64,000 nt of DNA from JAGLOK01 sp963677605 (GCA_963677605.2 CAXXDX010000007.1:682001-746000); one strand, 5' to 3'; numbered from the stretch's first letter, positions 42,174 through 51,343 are shown. Notes: generated by a model not told the origin, from the sequence alone. Numbers and translations are program-made.

Positions 42174-44318
42174 ATGAATAGATTGAAGTTATCTACCAGA
42201 CTATTTTTGAGTTTTAGCATTATTTTAATTTTACTTATGGGTGTTGTTGGCTTTGAAGTTTTTTCGCTGGAAAGCGTGAACGCATCCAAAGACCGCATGT
42301 ACAATGCAACTAAATTTAATGAGGGAACAGCAAACATGCGTTGCTATACCCTTGAATACTACGAAAACCAGAGCAGTGAAGCAGCAAGCAAAATAACAAC
42401 ATGGTATAACACAACACGCGGACTTATTGAAGAAGGCATAGTACTTTATCCTGATCAGGAAAGCAAAACTTCGCTTGAAGAACTTAACAATAAATTGCAG
42501 GAATACTATAATTCTTTTGTGCTGTATCAGCAGTATACAAGCGCAAGAAACAACTATAGAGACGAAATGATGGCAAGCATAGACGGAAGCCTGGAAGTTT
42601 TGGATCAGATTTATTTAGGACAGCAGGATACTTTTACTGAGCTGTTTAATGAAATACGCGACCAAGACAAAGAGACCACTATAAGCTTCTACAGTTTGTA
42701 TCTTTTACAGCAAGAAACAGATGGGATCATAACATCGGCCGATACTCTTTCGGAAATGAAATCTGTTGCTGTAGCACAGTTAAGATATTTCCTTTTGGGT
42801 GACGAAGAATATGATGCGCTTGTTATTGAAAAGCTGGATGAAGTTTATGATAAATATTCTTTGCTTTATGGAGAGATAGACGATGCAGAAAAGCAAAACC
42901 AAATTATAGAGGCTTTAAAGAGCATAAAGGCACTGAAGGAAACATATGAGTCATATAAAGAGCTGATATTAAAACAGGAAAACGAAAAAATTGTAATGCA
43001 GGGAATTGCTGTTGAAGTTGTGGCTGAAGCAAACTCTATCGCAGAAGCTCAGCAATCTAAGATGGAAAGCTCTATGTCTATGTCAGGAACGCTATCTCTA
43101 ATTGTCGGTATCGCGGGTATAATTCTAGGAATATTTTTGGCCGTAATAATAACACGCGGACTTAACAAACAGTTAAGGTCAAATATTTCTCAGCTTACAT
43201 CTGCGTCCTCTAAAGTAGCGAAAGCTTCAGTTCTTATGACAGAAGCAGGTCAGCAGCTTTCAGAAGGCTCGACAGAACAGGCGGCATCCATTGAAGAGAC
43301 TTCCGCTACGATGGAAGAAACTTCATCAATGGTTCACCAGAATGCTGAAAACACAAAGCAGGCTAACGAGTTTGCAAGACGTGCTAGTGAAGTTGCTTCA
43401 CAGAATTCCGACAAAATGGAAAACATGACGGTGTCGATGGATGAGCTTAAAAAATCCAGCAAAGAAATTTCAAAGATAATAAAAGTTATTGACGACATTG
43501 CATTTCAAACTAATATGCTTGCACTCAATGCTGCTGTGGAAGCAGCCCGCGCAGGAGACGCAGGGCTTGGGTTTGCAGTTGTAGCTGAGGAAGTCAGAAG
43601 TCTTGCACAAAAAAGCGCTAAGGCAGCAAATGATACTGAAGAGATTATAAAAAGAAATATAGAGCTGTCTGAAAAAGGTGTTGAGATAAGCGGACAGGTG
43701 AATGTTGCATTTGATGAAATCATCCAAAGAACTGAAGAAGTAAACAAGATTATGGATGAGATAGAAGCAGCAAGCCTTGAGCAGGCAAAGGGAACGGCGC
43801 AGGTAACTGATGCTATAGGACAAATGGAAAAAGTCGTTCAGCAGAATGCAGCATCGGCAGAAGAGAGCGCAGCATCGGCAGAAGAGCTTCAGGTACAGGC
43901 GAGGGCACTTGCTGTGGTTGTAAGAGAGCTTGAAAGACTTATGCGCGGGGCAAAAGGAAAGCCGGTCAAAGCAAAAAAGGTTAAATCTAAAAAGGCTAAA
44001 GTTCAAAAGGTAAAATCACAAAAGATTAAGCAAAAAGTTGTGAAAGCTGAAGAGATTGCGGAAGCTGAAGAGTTTTTGACAGAAGAAATTGAACAAGAGG
44101 AAATCGTCAGGTTTGAAAAGATGAAAGGCTTTTTAAAGTCAATATTTAAAAGAAAAAATAAAGTTGATGTTTCCGAAACCGAAGATTATGAGGATGAGGA
44201 TGATGATGTCAACATAATCCAGGGAGAAGAAGTGGCAGAAGAAGAGACTGGCAAGATAAAAAGGAAAACTGTTTCTCCGGAAGAGGTTATACCCCTTGAT
44301 GAGGACGATGATTTTTAA
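42174..44318 (+). CDS. Methyl-accepting chemotaxis protein with a long charged C-terminal extension
   Basis: A 714-residue chemoreceptor: N-terminal membrane segment (about 8-30), a helical ligand-binding region with several EEY/EDQ helices (about 35-285), a second membrane segment (about 300-322), then a methylation/signalling region whose tip reads AFQTNMLALNAAVEAARAG and continues FAVVAEEVRSLAQKSAKAA. After the receptor core the protein continues about 125 residues with Lys-rich repeats (KAKKVKSKKAKVQKVKS) and a Glu/Asp end, which is unusual. No CheR-binding pentapeptide is visible at the tip. Two ATGs are possible at 42171 and 42174; the second has better spacing. Confidence 0.92.
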   Translation: MNRLKLSTRLFLSFSIILILLMGVVGFEVFSLESVNASKDRMYNATKFNEGTANMRCYTLEYYENQSSEAASKITTWYNTTRGLIEEGIVLYPDQESKTSLEELNNKLQEYYNSFVLYQQYTSARNNYRDEMMASIDGSLEVLDQIYLGQQDTFTELFNEIRDQDKETTISFYSLYLLQQETDGIITSADTLSEMKSVAVAQLRYFLLGDEEYDALVIEKLDEVYDKYSLLYGEIDDAEKQNQIIEALKSIKALKETYESYKELILKQENEKIVMQGIAVEVVAEANSIAEAQQSKMESSMSMSGTLSLIVGIAGIILGIFLAVIITRGLNKQLRSNISQLTSASSKVAKASVLMTEAGQQLSEGSTEQAASIEETSATMEETSSMVHQNAENTKQANEFARRASEVASQNSDKMENMTVSMDELKKSSKEISKIIKVIDDIAFQTNMLALNAAVEAARAGDAGLGFAVVAEEVRSLAQKSAKAANDTEEIIKRNIELSEKGVEISGQVNVAFDEIIQRTEEVNKIMDEIEAASLEQAKGTAQVTDAIGQMEKVVQQNAASAEESAASAEELQVQARALAVVVRELERLMRGAKGKPVKAKKVKSKKAKVQKVKSQKIKQKVVKAEEIAEAEEFLTEEIEQEEIVRFEKMKGFLKSIFKRKNKVDVSETEDYEDEDDDVNIIQGEEVAEEETGKIKRKTVSPEEVIPLDEDDDF

Positions 44319-44341
44319 GAAGAATCAAAGCAATTGATATA

Positions 44342-44369
44342 AGGAGGCATAGAAATATGCCTCTTTTTT
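44342..44369 (+). terminator. Terminator of the cheW-receptor operon
   Basis: GAGGCATA / TATGCCTC with a four-base loop (GAAA), then six Ts. Confidence 0.88.
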
Positions 44370-44422
44370 CATAATTAGATTTTCATTAATAATTGATAAT
44401 GGAAAATGACTTTTTTAAATGT

Positions 44423-44433
44423 TGTGCTAAAAT
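44423..44433 (+). promoter_or_regulatory. Extended -10 element of the DUF502 gene
   Basis: TGCTAAAAT (44425-44433) preceded by the same TGTTG as upstream of pfp; no strong -35. Confidence 0.45.
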
Positions 44434-44471
44434 TAATTTGAAGTGTACTATTCTGCTTAAGGAGCGGGCTT

Positions 44472-45062
44472 ATGAAAAAAATTAGAAAATGGTTTTTGTC
44501 GGGTATAGCTGTAACTTTGCCTGTGGGTGTTACTGTATTTGTGCTCGTATGGCTTTTTAATCTTCTGGACGGTATCTTAGCTGTTCCGGTTGAATGGGTG
44601 TTTGGCAAGAAGATACCGGGAGTTGGGCTTGGAGCGATAATCGTATTGCTGTTTATTGTGGGAATGCTGACTTCAAATCTTTTCGGGAAGAAGATATTTG
44701 AGTGGTTCCACAGTATAATTGAAAAGATACCGATTATAAAAACTGTTTATAAACCTGTCAGTAAGATAGCAAGCAGCATATCAAGCGACAGTACGGACAG
44801 CTTTCAGAAAGTAGTGTTGGTTGAATTCCCTATGAGGAAAGTTAAAAGTATTGGATTTATCACAAATCACAATGTATCGTTAAATGATGATAATAAAGTT
44901 TTTGTGTTTATTCCTACAACGCCCAATCCCACAAATGGGTTTCTAGTACTAATGGACAGAAAAGATATTGAAGTTGTCGATATTTCAATCAGTGAAGGAT
45001 TGAATATGGTAGTTTCAATGGGTAACGCTACGCAGAATGAGCTGAAAACAATGCCGTATTAA
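44472..45062 (+). CDS. DUF502 family membrane protein
   Basis: A 196-residue protein with two membrane segments in the first about 85 residues (approximately 12-32 and 52-72) and a C-terminal soluble beta-rich domain (about 85-190). KKIRKWFLSGIAVTLPVGVTVFVL at the start, IPIIKTVYKPVSKI and VFIPTTPNPTNGFLV are typical DUF502 signatures. Function unknown. AAGGAGC precedes the ATG. Its stop shares TTAA (45059-45062) with the convergent TetR gene. Confidence 0.88.
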   Translation: MKKIRKWFLSGIAVTLPVGVTVFVLVWLFNLLDGILAVPVEWVFGKKIPGVGLGAIIVLLFIVGMLTSNLFGKKIFEWFHSIIEKIPIIKTVYKPVSKIASSISSDSTDSFQKVVLVEFPMRKVKSIGFITNHNVSLNDDNKVFVFIPTTPNPTNGFLVLMDRKDIEVVDISISEGLNMVVSMGNATQNELKTMPY

Positions 45063-45664
45063 TTTTTGATAAGTATACTTTTAATATATTCTGTTATAAT
45101 TTCTGATTGTGAGTTAAGCTTGTCAATTGGATTCTCCCCATCAACTATGCTGAAATTATCATTTTCTGATGCAAATCCCAGATAAGCATAGCCGATTAAT
45201 TTGCCAATCAGTTCCGGATTATCGGTATAAATCAGATTTTTATCTTTCATCATGACAAACAGGCTTTGGGTTGTATCAAGCATAATCTTTTTATCTTTCA
45301 TTGCTATTTCACGGGCAGTTTCATTTATATACTGCTCCATAGATACAATGCGGCTGAGTTTGACCAGTTTTTCATTTTTCAAAGAAACAGAAAAAGCCTC
45401 TCTTATAACTTCAAACAATCCAAGCGGACCTGCTTTGTCCAATAAAGAATCATATTGCTCAAGAAGGTTTTCATTAGAAATGTTTTGGCTGGTATAATAA
45501 TCATACATTTCTTTAAGCAGTTCATCTTTGCTTTTAAAATGATTGTAAAAAGCAGCAACAGAAACACCTGCCTTCTTTGTGATTGATCTTATGGAAGTAG
45601 CATTGAATCCGTCCTTTGAAAAAAGATCCAAAGCTATTTCAAATAGATTCTCTTTTGTGCTCAT
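45059..45664 (-). CDS. TetR/AcrR family transcriptional repressor
   Basis: A 201-residue regulator. The N-terminal helix-turn-helix is ATSIRSITKKAGVSVAAFYNHFKSKDEL (read here in two parts: ATSIRSITKKAG and VAAFYNHFKSKDEL). The C-terminal domain binds an unknown ligand. It follows the nitroreductase gene by 12 bp on the same strand, so the two form an operon under a promoter with a TetR-type operator at 46654-46669. AAGGA lies before the ATG. Confidence 0.9.
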   Translation of the reverse strand: MSTKENLFEIALDLFSKDGFNATSIRSITKKAGVSVAAFYNHFKSKDELLKEMYDYYTSQNISNENLLEQYDSLLDKAGPLGLFEVIREAFSVSLKNEKLVKLSRIVSMEQYINETAREIAMKDKKIMLDTTQSLFVMMKDKNLIYTDNPELIGKLIGYAYLGFASENDNFSIVDGENPIDKLNSQSEIITEYIKSILIKN

Positions 45665-45676
45665 TGATTATCCTTC

Positions 45677-46609
45677 TTATTGCCAAACAACTTTTGACGG
45701 ACCGCGCGGGGGATATTTTATCCATTCAGTGTCAGAGTACCCAAGTATTATCGCCCCTCCGACTTTTTCGTTTTTACCAATGCCCATATATTCGGCAAAG
45801 CTTTTATCTTTACCCATTACAATTTCCAATAGCCCCATCCAACAGGAGGCAAGGCCGAGTGCTTTAGCCATAAGTATACCATAGGTGCCTGCAATTTTAA
45901 TATCGCCTTTATAAAAAGGTTTGTGCATTCCCTTTTTATCGCTGTAGGTTATTAGAACTAATGCTTTTGCGCCTTTTAAATAGGACATATCCGAATTGTC
46001 AAAGAATGATTCTTTGTTTACAATCGACAGATTTCTTTTATAATTTTCTTTAAAGGTAAGGCTTTTGTTCTCTGAATTAAGGCTCATTGCAAGTGCTGTA
46101 GATTTTTTAGCCAATGGATTATTAAATTTCTGCAACAGTGCTTTATAATAGTTTTTTATCATCTTTTCTATAGTATTAAGTTTGATTTCTTCTGTGAATA
46201 TATAATAATGTTTGTTTTGCTCGTTGCCACCTGTGCCGGAATGCATCATAGCTTCAACAACCTTCTCAATTTTTTCTTTTTCCACATTTTTATCTGAGTA
46301 TATTCTTTCGGAGCGCACTGAAAACAGGAAGTTCTCAAAAGAAGCGGGATTGATTTCCGAATTTTGATAGGTAATGTTTTGCCCATCTATATAAACTTCG
46401 GGATAAGATTTATCTATTTTTGTATAGCTAAAGGTGATTGCATCGCTCGGACAGACAGCATAGCAGTGACCGCAGTATATGCATTTATAATCTGAGGCAA
46501 ATTGAGGATATCCATTATCTGCCTTATCTATTACTCTGCTGTTGGTACATATATCCCGGCACTTCATACAGGAGGTGCACTTGGTTTTATCGATTTCTTT
46601 TGTAATCAT
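45677..46609 (-). CDS. Ferredoxin-nitroreductase fusion flavoprotein
   Basis: A 310-residue oxidoreductase. Two [4Fe-4S] motifs at the N-terminus (CTSCMKCRDIC and CIYCGHCYAVCP, residues about 11-60) feed electrons to a nitroreductase FMN domain (about 80-310) with RSERIY, GTGGNEQN and GLASCWMGL. Such fusions use NAD(P)H- or ferredoxin-derived electrons to reduce nitro, quinone or similar substrates. I start at 46609, where AAAGGG gives an 8-nt spacing; the frame runs 11 codons further into the promoter. Operon with the TetR repressor, likely inducible by the compound it reduces. Confidence 0.88.
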   Translation of the reverse strand: MITKEIDKTKCTSCMKCRDICTNSRVIDKADNGYPQFASDYKCIYCGHCYAVCPSDAITFSYTKIDKSYPEVYIDGQNITYQNSEINPASFENFLFSVRSERIYSDKNVEKEKIEKVVEAMMHSGTGGNEQNKHYYIFTEEIKLNTIEKMIKNYYKALLQKFNNPLAKKSTALAMSLNSENKSLTFKENYKRNLSIVNKESFFDNSDMSYLKGAKALVLITYSDKKGMHKPFYKGDIKIAGTYGILMAKALGLASCWMGLLEIVMGKDKSFAEYMGIGKNEKVGGAIILGYSDTEWIKYPPRGPSKVVWQ

Positions 46610-46653
46610 ATTTATATCCCTTTCATCTTGAATTGAATACATTTAGTGTATAA

Positions 46654-46669
46654 GTGAACGTTCGTTAAC
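46654..46669. promoter_or_regulatory. Likely TetR operator of the nitroreductase operon
   Basis: GTGAACGTTCGTTAAC, an imperfect inverted repeat (TGAACG / CGTTAA), typical of TetR sites. It begins right after the -10 element and covers the predicted transcription start. Confidence 0.6.
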
Positions 46670-46698
46670 ATTGTGACATACAGAAGAACTGATGTCAA
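46670..46698 (-). promoter_or_regulatory. Promoter of the nitroreductase-TetR operon
   Basis: Minus strand TTGACA (46693-46698), 17-bp spacer, CACAAT (46670-46675). Strong -35, four of six matches in the -10. Confidence 0.55.
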
Positions 46699-46805
46699 TT
46701 ATTTTCTAACACTATTCTTATTGAATGCCTAAAACGAGCTGTATTCTAACAAACATGTAAGATTTATTCCTGCATTTATCTGATATAATGCAAAAAGGAG
46801 TAGTT

Positions 46806-47480
46806 ATGTATAAGATAATGATTATCGAAGATGATATAACCATATCATCTTTACTAAAAAAGAATCTAGAAAAGTGGGGACTTGAAGCTTGCGAAACACA
46901 GGACTTTAAAGATGTGTTTTTAGAATTCAGCAATGAAAAACCACACCTTGTGCTGATGGATATAAATTTGCCTTATTATGATGGCTTTTACTGGTGCGAA
47001 AAGATACGCAAAACTTCAAACGTGCCGATTATATTTATATCGTCAAGGAATGATGATTCCGACAAAATCCGCGCAATTACGGGCGGAGCAGATGACTATG
47101 TGGAAAAACCTTTTTCAATGGATGTGATGACTGCAAAAATACAAGCGGCACTCAGAAGGGCTTATTCTTATGTGGATGAGTCGCTTAGCATGGTTACATA
47201 CAAAGATATAGTGTTGGATTTAGAAAAAACGCAGGTATCATGCAGAGAAAAAGAAATTACCCTTGCAAGAAATGACAGCATAATACTTTCCATGTTAATA
47301 AAAGCGGGCGGTGCGCCTGTTTCCCGGACAAAGCTTATAAAAGCATTGTGGGAGGATGAGCACTTTGTAGATGAAAACACACTTACTGTAAATGTAAACA
47401 GGCTGAGAAAAAAGATGCGTGCAATAAAAGAAGAAGATATTATCGGCACGGTTAAAAGGGAAGGCTACAAGCTTTTATGA
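46806..47480 (+). CDS. Response regulator, OmpR type (BceR-like)
   Basis: A 224-residue DNA-binding regulator. The receiver is intact: IIEDDITI with the acidic pair, Asp in LMDINLPYYDGF as the phosphorylation site, and Lys in VEKPFS. The winged helix reads TVNVNRLRKKMRAI. AAGGAG lies 5 nt before the ATG at 46806; the frame begins 6 codons earlier. It overlaps the kinase by 4 bp (ATGA) and precedes an ABC transporter, so it belongs to a Bce-like antimicrobial-peptide-sensing system and should bind the direct repeats at 48478-48506. Confidence 0.92.
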   Translation: MYKIMIIEDDITISSLLKKNLEKWGLEACETQDFKDVFLEFSNEKPHLVLMDINLPYYDGFYWCEKIRKTSNVPIIFISSRNDDSDKIRAITGGADDYVEKPFSMDVMTAKIQAALRRAYSYVDESLSMVTYKDIVLDLEKTQVSCREKEITLARNDSIILSMLIKAGGAPVSRTKLIKALWEDEHFVDENTLTVNVNRLRKKMRAIKEEDIIGTVKREGYKLL

Positions 47481-48466
47481 ACTTTTGGGATTATTTAAAA
47501 GAAAAATGGTATATGTTTGTGCTATCGGCTATTGTGCTGATATTTTCTTCCTCTGTTTTTTTTCTTGGAAACGGCGGTTTGGGAGTTAATACAGATGACG
47601 TTTACGTTCTGCTGGGAGCTGTAATATTTTTTACTGTTTTTATTATTATTGATTTTATTGTTTATAAATCCAGAACAAAAAAGATTATATCATTTATAAA
47701 AAACGGTGCGCAGGAGGATTTAGACAGTTTCTTTCCTTCTGACAAGTACTATTGCGATGATATAACAAAGCTTGTCCAAGAGCATAACAAATTTCGATCA
47801 AGCACTGTTCTGGAGCATTCAAAGGATTTGGATTTTGTGACAAAATGGGTTCATGATGTAAAAGTGCCGATTTCCGCAATGAAGCTTTTATTGGAAAGCG
47901 ACAATGAAGATATAAAAGAAAGGCTTGAGATGGAGCTTTTATCTGTTGAACAGAGCATTCAGAATGTATTATACAACATAAAATCAAGAAGCTTTTCAGA
48001 CGATTATAAGATAGCAAAAACCAGTACAAAGAAGATGATTGCCGCATCGCTTAAACAATATGCTACATTCTTTTCACACAAGAAAATTCTCCTTAAGATA
48101 ACCGGAGACGATTATCCTGTGCTTACTGATATTAAATGGAGCGGATATATTATTTCCCAATTTATTTCAAACGCAGTAAAACACACAAAAAGCGGCGAAA
48201 GCATTGAGATATCAACTGTAAAAAAAGAAAAAAGCACTATGATTTCCGTACGAAACTCAGGCGAGGGAATTGAAAAAGCTGACCTTAAGAGCATATTCAG
48301 CCGAGGATATACAGCTGCGTCAAGAAACACCGCTTATTCTACAGGCTACGGACTTTATTTTTCAAAAAGGCTTGCGGATAAACTTGGACATAGGCTTATA
48401 GCGGAATCCGAAAAAGGGGAATATGCAAAGTTTTCTATAATATTTTTTGATGCTGAATCTTTCTGA
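47477..48466 (+). CDS. Intramembrane-sensing histidine kinase (BceS-like)
   Basis: A 329-residue kinase with two membrane segments close together (about 15-30 and 38-58) and almost no external loop, typical of intramembrane-sensing kinases that read their signal through the ABC transporter. Phosphorylation His is in TKWVHDVKVPISAMKLLL; the ATPase domain has FISNAVKHTKSGE and GYGLYFSKRLADKLG. The start overlaps the regulator stop by 4 bp. A promoter gap of about 100 bp separates it from the transporter genes. Confidence 0.92.
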   Translation: MNFWDYLKEKWYMFVLSAIVLIFSSSVFFLGNGGLGVNTDDVYVLLGAVIFFTVFIIIDFIVYKSRTKKIISFIKNGAQEDLDSFFPSDKYYCDDITKLVQEHNKFRSSTVLEHSKDLDFVTKWVHDVKVPISAMKLLLESDNEDIKERLEMELLSVEQSIQNVLYNIKSRSFSDDYKIAKTSTKKMIAASLKQYATFFSHKKILLKITGDDYPVLTDIKWSGYIISQFISNAVKHTKSGESIEISTVKKEKSTMISVRNSGEGIEKADLKSIFSRGYTAASRNTAYSTGYGLYFSKRLADKLGHRLIAESEKGEYAKFSIIFFDAESF

Positions 48467-48477
48467 TGTGACAAAAG

Positions 48478-48506
48478 TGTAAGGTTGAATCTGCATATTG
48501 TAAGGT
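48478..48506 (+). promoter_or_regulatory. Direct repeats upstream of the Bce-like transporter
   Basis: TGTAAGGT at 48478-48485 and 48499-48506, exactly 21 bp apart, that is two turns of the helix on one face. This is the usual spacing for a response-regulator dimer or tandem site and lies about 70 bp before the transporter gene. Confidence 0.6.
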
Positions 48507-48570
48507 AAATCAATTTTATATTCGATGTTTTTTTAATATCATTTTAGTATCACAAAATAAAGGAGAAATT

Positions 48571-49332
48571 ATGCAGATACTAAACGCAACAAATATAAAC
48601 AAAATATACGGCTCTAGAAAAAATAAAAAATACAGAGCTTTAAAAGATGTGTCATTTACTGTTGAGGAAGGCGAATTTATAGGGATTATGGGACCTTCCG
48701 GATCGGGAAAGACCACTCTACTTAACATTTTAGGCAGTATCGATAAGCTTACAAGCGGCTCTTTGAGCATGGGCGGTAAGGATGTCTCATCTTTAAACAA
48801 AAAACAGCTGGCAGCGCACAGAATGAAAAATATCGGTTTCATCTTTCAGGATTATAATCTTTTAGAGTCGATGACGCTGCGTGAAAACATTATACTTCCG
48901 CTGTCACTTAACGGCTACGGCTCCGGTGCAATCAACGAGAAAGTAACAGCCCTTGCCAATGACCTTGGCATAACAGCTGTGCTGGATAAGTACCCGTATG
49001 AAGTTTCCGGAGGAGAGCAGCAAAGAGCTGCCGCCTGCCGCGCACTTATCACTGATCCTGAGATCATTCTTGCGGACGAACCTACCGGAAACCTTGATTC
49101 AAAATCCGGAAAGCAGCTTTTAAGCCTTTTCGAGCACATAAACCAAAAGTATAATTCGACAATAGTCATGGTAACCCATGATGTTTTTGCGGCAAGCTAC
49201 TGCCACAGGATAATGTTTATAAGAGACGGCGAGATTTACAACCAGATGAATGCGCATGAGTCCAGAAAAGACTTCTTTGATGCGATACTCAATGTGATGA
49301 GCATGCTGGGAGGTGATAGCGATGAAGCTTAA
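48571..49332 (+). CDS. ABC transporter ATP-binding protein (BceA-like)
   Basis: A 253-residue ATPase. Walker A GPSGSGKTTLLNILGS, signature VSGGEQQRAAACRAL, Walker B IILADEPTGNLD and the switch His in VMVTHDVFAA are all present. AAAGGAG lies 5 nt before the ATG. The next gene, a permease, starts 11 bp before its stop. Together with the kinase and regulator it matches BceAB-type resistance and sensing modules against cell-wall-active peptides. Confidence 0.95.
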   Translation: MQILNATNINKIYGSRKNKKYRALKDVSFTVEEGEFIGIMGPSGSGKTTLLNILGSIDKLTSGSLSMGGKDVSSLNKKQLAAHRMKNIGFIFQDYNLLESMTLRENIILPLSLNGYGSGAINEKVTALANDLGITAVLDKYPYEVSGGEQQRAAACRALITDPEIILADEPTGNLDSKSGKQLLSLFEHINQKYNSTIVMVTHDVFAASYCHRIMFIRDGEIYNQMNAHESRKDFFDAILNVMSMLGGDSDEA

Positions 49333-51301
49333 GCAGATGGCATTTTCAAACATAAAGCATAACTTCAGAAAATATGCTATGTACTTCTTATCGCTTTGCT
49401 TTTCAGTCTTCACGGTTTATGCTTTTTTGGGACTGATGTTTAATGACAACGTAAATCAGGCATTCATTCACAAAGAAAGATATCAGGCTCTTCTTTTGGC
49501 TTTTGGCGTGATTATTGCAGTATTTGTTTTCTTTTTCATGCTCAATGCCAATAAAGGCTTTATACGCGCAAGAAAAAAAGAGATATCAATGTATTCTTTG
49601 TTTGGCATGCCTAACGGGAAAATTGGAAAACTTTTGTTTATTGAAACACTGATAGTCGGTGTGAGTGCGCTTATTGTAGGGATAGCGCTTGGGATATTCT
49701 TTTCAAAATTAACCGCGATGATTTTGCTTAATATGACATTGCCTGAATATGCAGGAAGTGTGTCGTTTAATGTTAGCGCTATAGGTGTGGCAATAACCGC
49801 GGGACTATTTTTATGTTTCTTTTGTATAATTGGATTAAGCGGATTAAGGCTTATCAATAGATTTGAGCTTGTTGATTTGTTTAAGGGAGATAAAGTGTCT
49901 GAAGGCAATCCGAAAGGTTCGTGGATATTGCTTATAGTATCGTTAGGCCTTATTGGATATGGTTATTATTTGGCGTGTTCACCAAGTTCATATGCAGTAT
50001 TAAAATCAACTTTGCTGATACTTGCACTTGTAATTGCCGGAACATTTATGTTTTTCTTAGCAGGATTGCCAAAGCTGATCAACCTGTTAAAAAGAAACAG
50101 GAAGATGTATTATAAAGCCCAGAATTTAGTATCAATTTCAAGCTTTGCGCATAGAATTCGTTCTGTTGGTGCAGCTATGGCAACAATAGCAGTACTTTCG
50201 GCGGTTGCTACAACAGCTGTTGCTACGGGCTTTACTCTGTATTCTTCCATAGACAGAAACACCTATGAATTAACTGGATATGATTTGCGCTTTTACGCTA
50301 ATCAAGATGAGATTTTGGACGAAATAAAAAAGACTATAGAAGACAATGGAGCGAAAGTAACACAGGAAATCAGTGTTCAGAGGTTCATAGTGCATCCTGA
50401 AATTCGAGAGATAACGTTTGAAAATGAATCATATTCAGCAACATATTTCGGAGAAGATGAATTTTATTTCAGAGTATATTCAGAGACTGAGTTTAATAAT
50501 GTAATAGAAAACTCAAAATCTAAAATTGCTAAAGTTGATGTGGGCGGAACGAACAACGCAATATTTATTATTCAAAACGGTTTGGAAGAACTGGGAGATG
50601 CGATGCTGGGCAAAGAAATTAGATTTTCCGAGGATACCTTGACTGTTACGGATGCTCAAAAATGCAATTTTATGCATCTTGGCGCTATATATACGATGGT
50701 TGTAAGCGATGATATGTTTATACACTTGATGAACAATGGCGAAATTAGTGACAGATACAAATCCGGAGATGTACTGGACAAAGCAACAATGCTAAACTAC
50801 ACAAAGCAGTTTAACGTAAAGCTTAATGAGGAACTTATGAAAATTCTTGAAAACGCTTCTTCTTACAGACTGGCATATGTAAATTACAGCGAGTCTCTTA
50901 TGATTTTCGGGCTGGTGAGATTTATAGGTTTTTTTATGGGAGCCGTTGTGATACTTATGACAGCCAGTATGCTTTATTTCAAGCAGATAATGGCTGCTGA
51001 AGAAGAAAGACATTTATATCATATGCTTAGGAAAATAGGAATGGGAGAAGAGATCCAGAAAAAAGCGATAGTTAAAAGACTCCTTCCGGTATTCATGGCT
51101 CCGCTTGCAGTTGGCATTATCCACAGCATATTCGCTATGAAATCAGCGGACACTATGGTTTTTAGCAATATAATAACAGGAAACAGCTCATATCTTACTG
51201 TATTGACGTTTTCAGGTTTAATGTACATTGTATATGCAATAGTATATACGGCGTTTTATCTTGTAACAAAATCTCAGTATGTGAGAGTAATAAGAAAATG
51301 A
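49322..51301 (+). CDS. ABC transporter permease (BceB/FtsX family)
   Basis: A 659-residue permease with about ten membrane segments and a large external domain between segments 7 and 8 (about residues 310-530), the architecture of BceB. The N-terminal MKLKQMAFSNIKHNFRKYAMY is typical. I start at 49322, where GGGAGG lies upstream; a GTG 3 codons earlier is unlikely. It overlaps the ATPase gene by 11 bp. Its external domain should bind a peptide antibiotic and signal to the kinase. Confidence 0.92.
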   Translation: MKLKQMAFSNIKHNFRKYAMYFLSLCFSVFTVYAFLGLMFNDNVNQAFIHKERYQALLLAFGVIIAVFVFFFMLNANKGFIRARKKEISMYSLFGMPNGKIGKLLFIETLIVGVSALIVGIALGIFFSKLTAMILLNMTLPEYAGSVSFNVSAIGVAITAGLFLCFFCIIGLSGLRLINRFELVDLFKGDKVSEGNPKGSWILLIVSLGLIGYGYYLACSPSSYAVLKSTLLILALVIAGTFMFFLAGLPKLINLLKRNRKMYYKAQNLVSISSFAHRIRSVGAAMATIAVLSAVATTAVATGFTLYSSIDRNTYELTGYDLRFYANQDEILDEIKKTIEDNGAKVTQEISVQRFIVHPEIREITFENESYSATYFGEDEFYFRVYSETEFNNVIENSKSKIAKVDVGGTNNAIFIIQNGLEELGDAMLGKEIRFSEDTLTVTDAQKCNFMHLGAIYTMVVSDDMFIHLMNNGEISDRYKSGDVLDKATMLNYTKQFNVKLNEELMKILENASSYRLAYVNYSESLMIFGLVRFIGFFMGAVVILMTASMLYFKQIMAAEEERHLYHMLRKIGMGEEIQKKAIVKRLLPVFMAPLAVGIIHSIFAMKSADTMVFSNIITGNSSYLTVLTFSGLMYIVYAIVYTAFYLVTKSQYVRVIRK

Positions 51302-51309
51302 AATAAAAG

Positions 51310-51333
51310 AAAGCCGCCTATTACGGCGGCTTT
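51310..51333. terminator. Terminator between BceB and the HD-GYP gene
   Basis: AAAGCCGCC / GGCGGCTTT with a six-base loop (TATTAC); nearly symmetrical, so it can act on both strands. Confidence 0.82.
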
Positions 51334-51343
51334 CCAATAAAGC

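Noticed and set aside
43470..44006. 178-codon open frame antisense to the chemoreceptor.
   Set aside because: Mirror of Lys/Glu/Ala-rich receptor codons; no ribosome site and no family.
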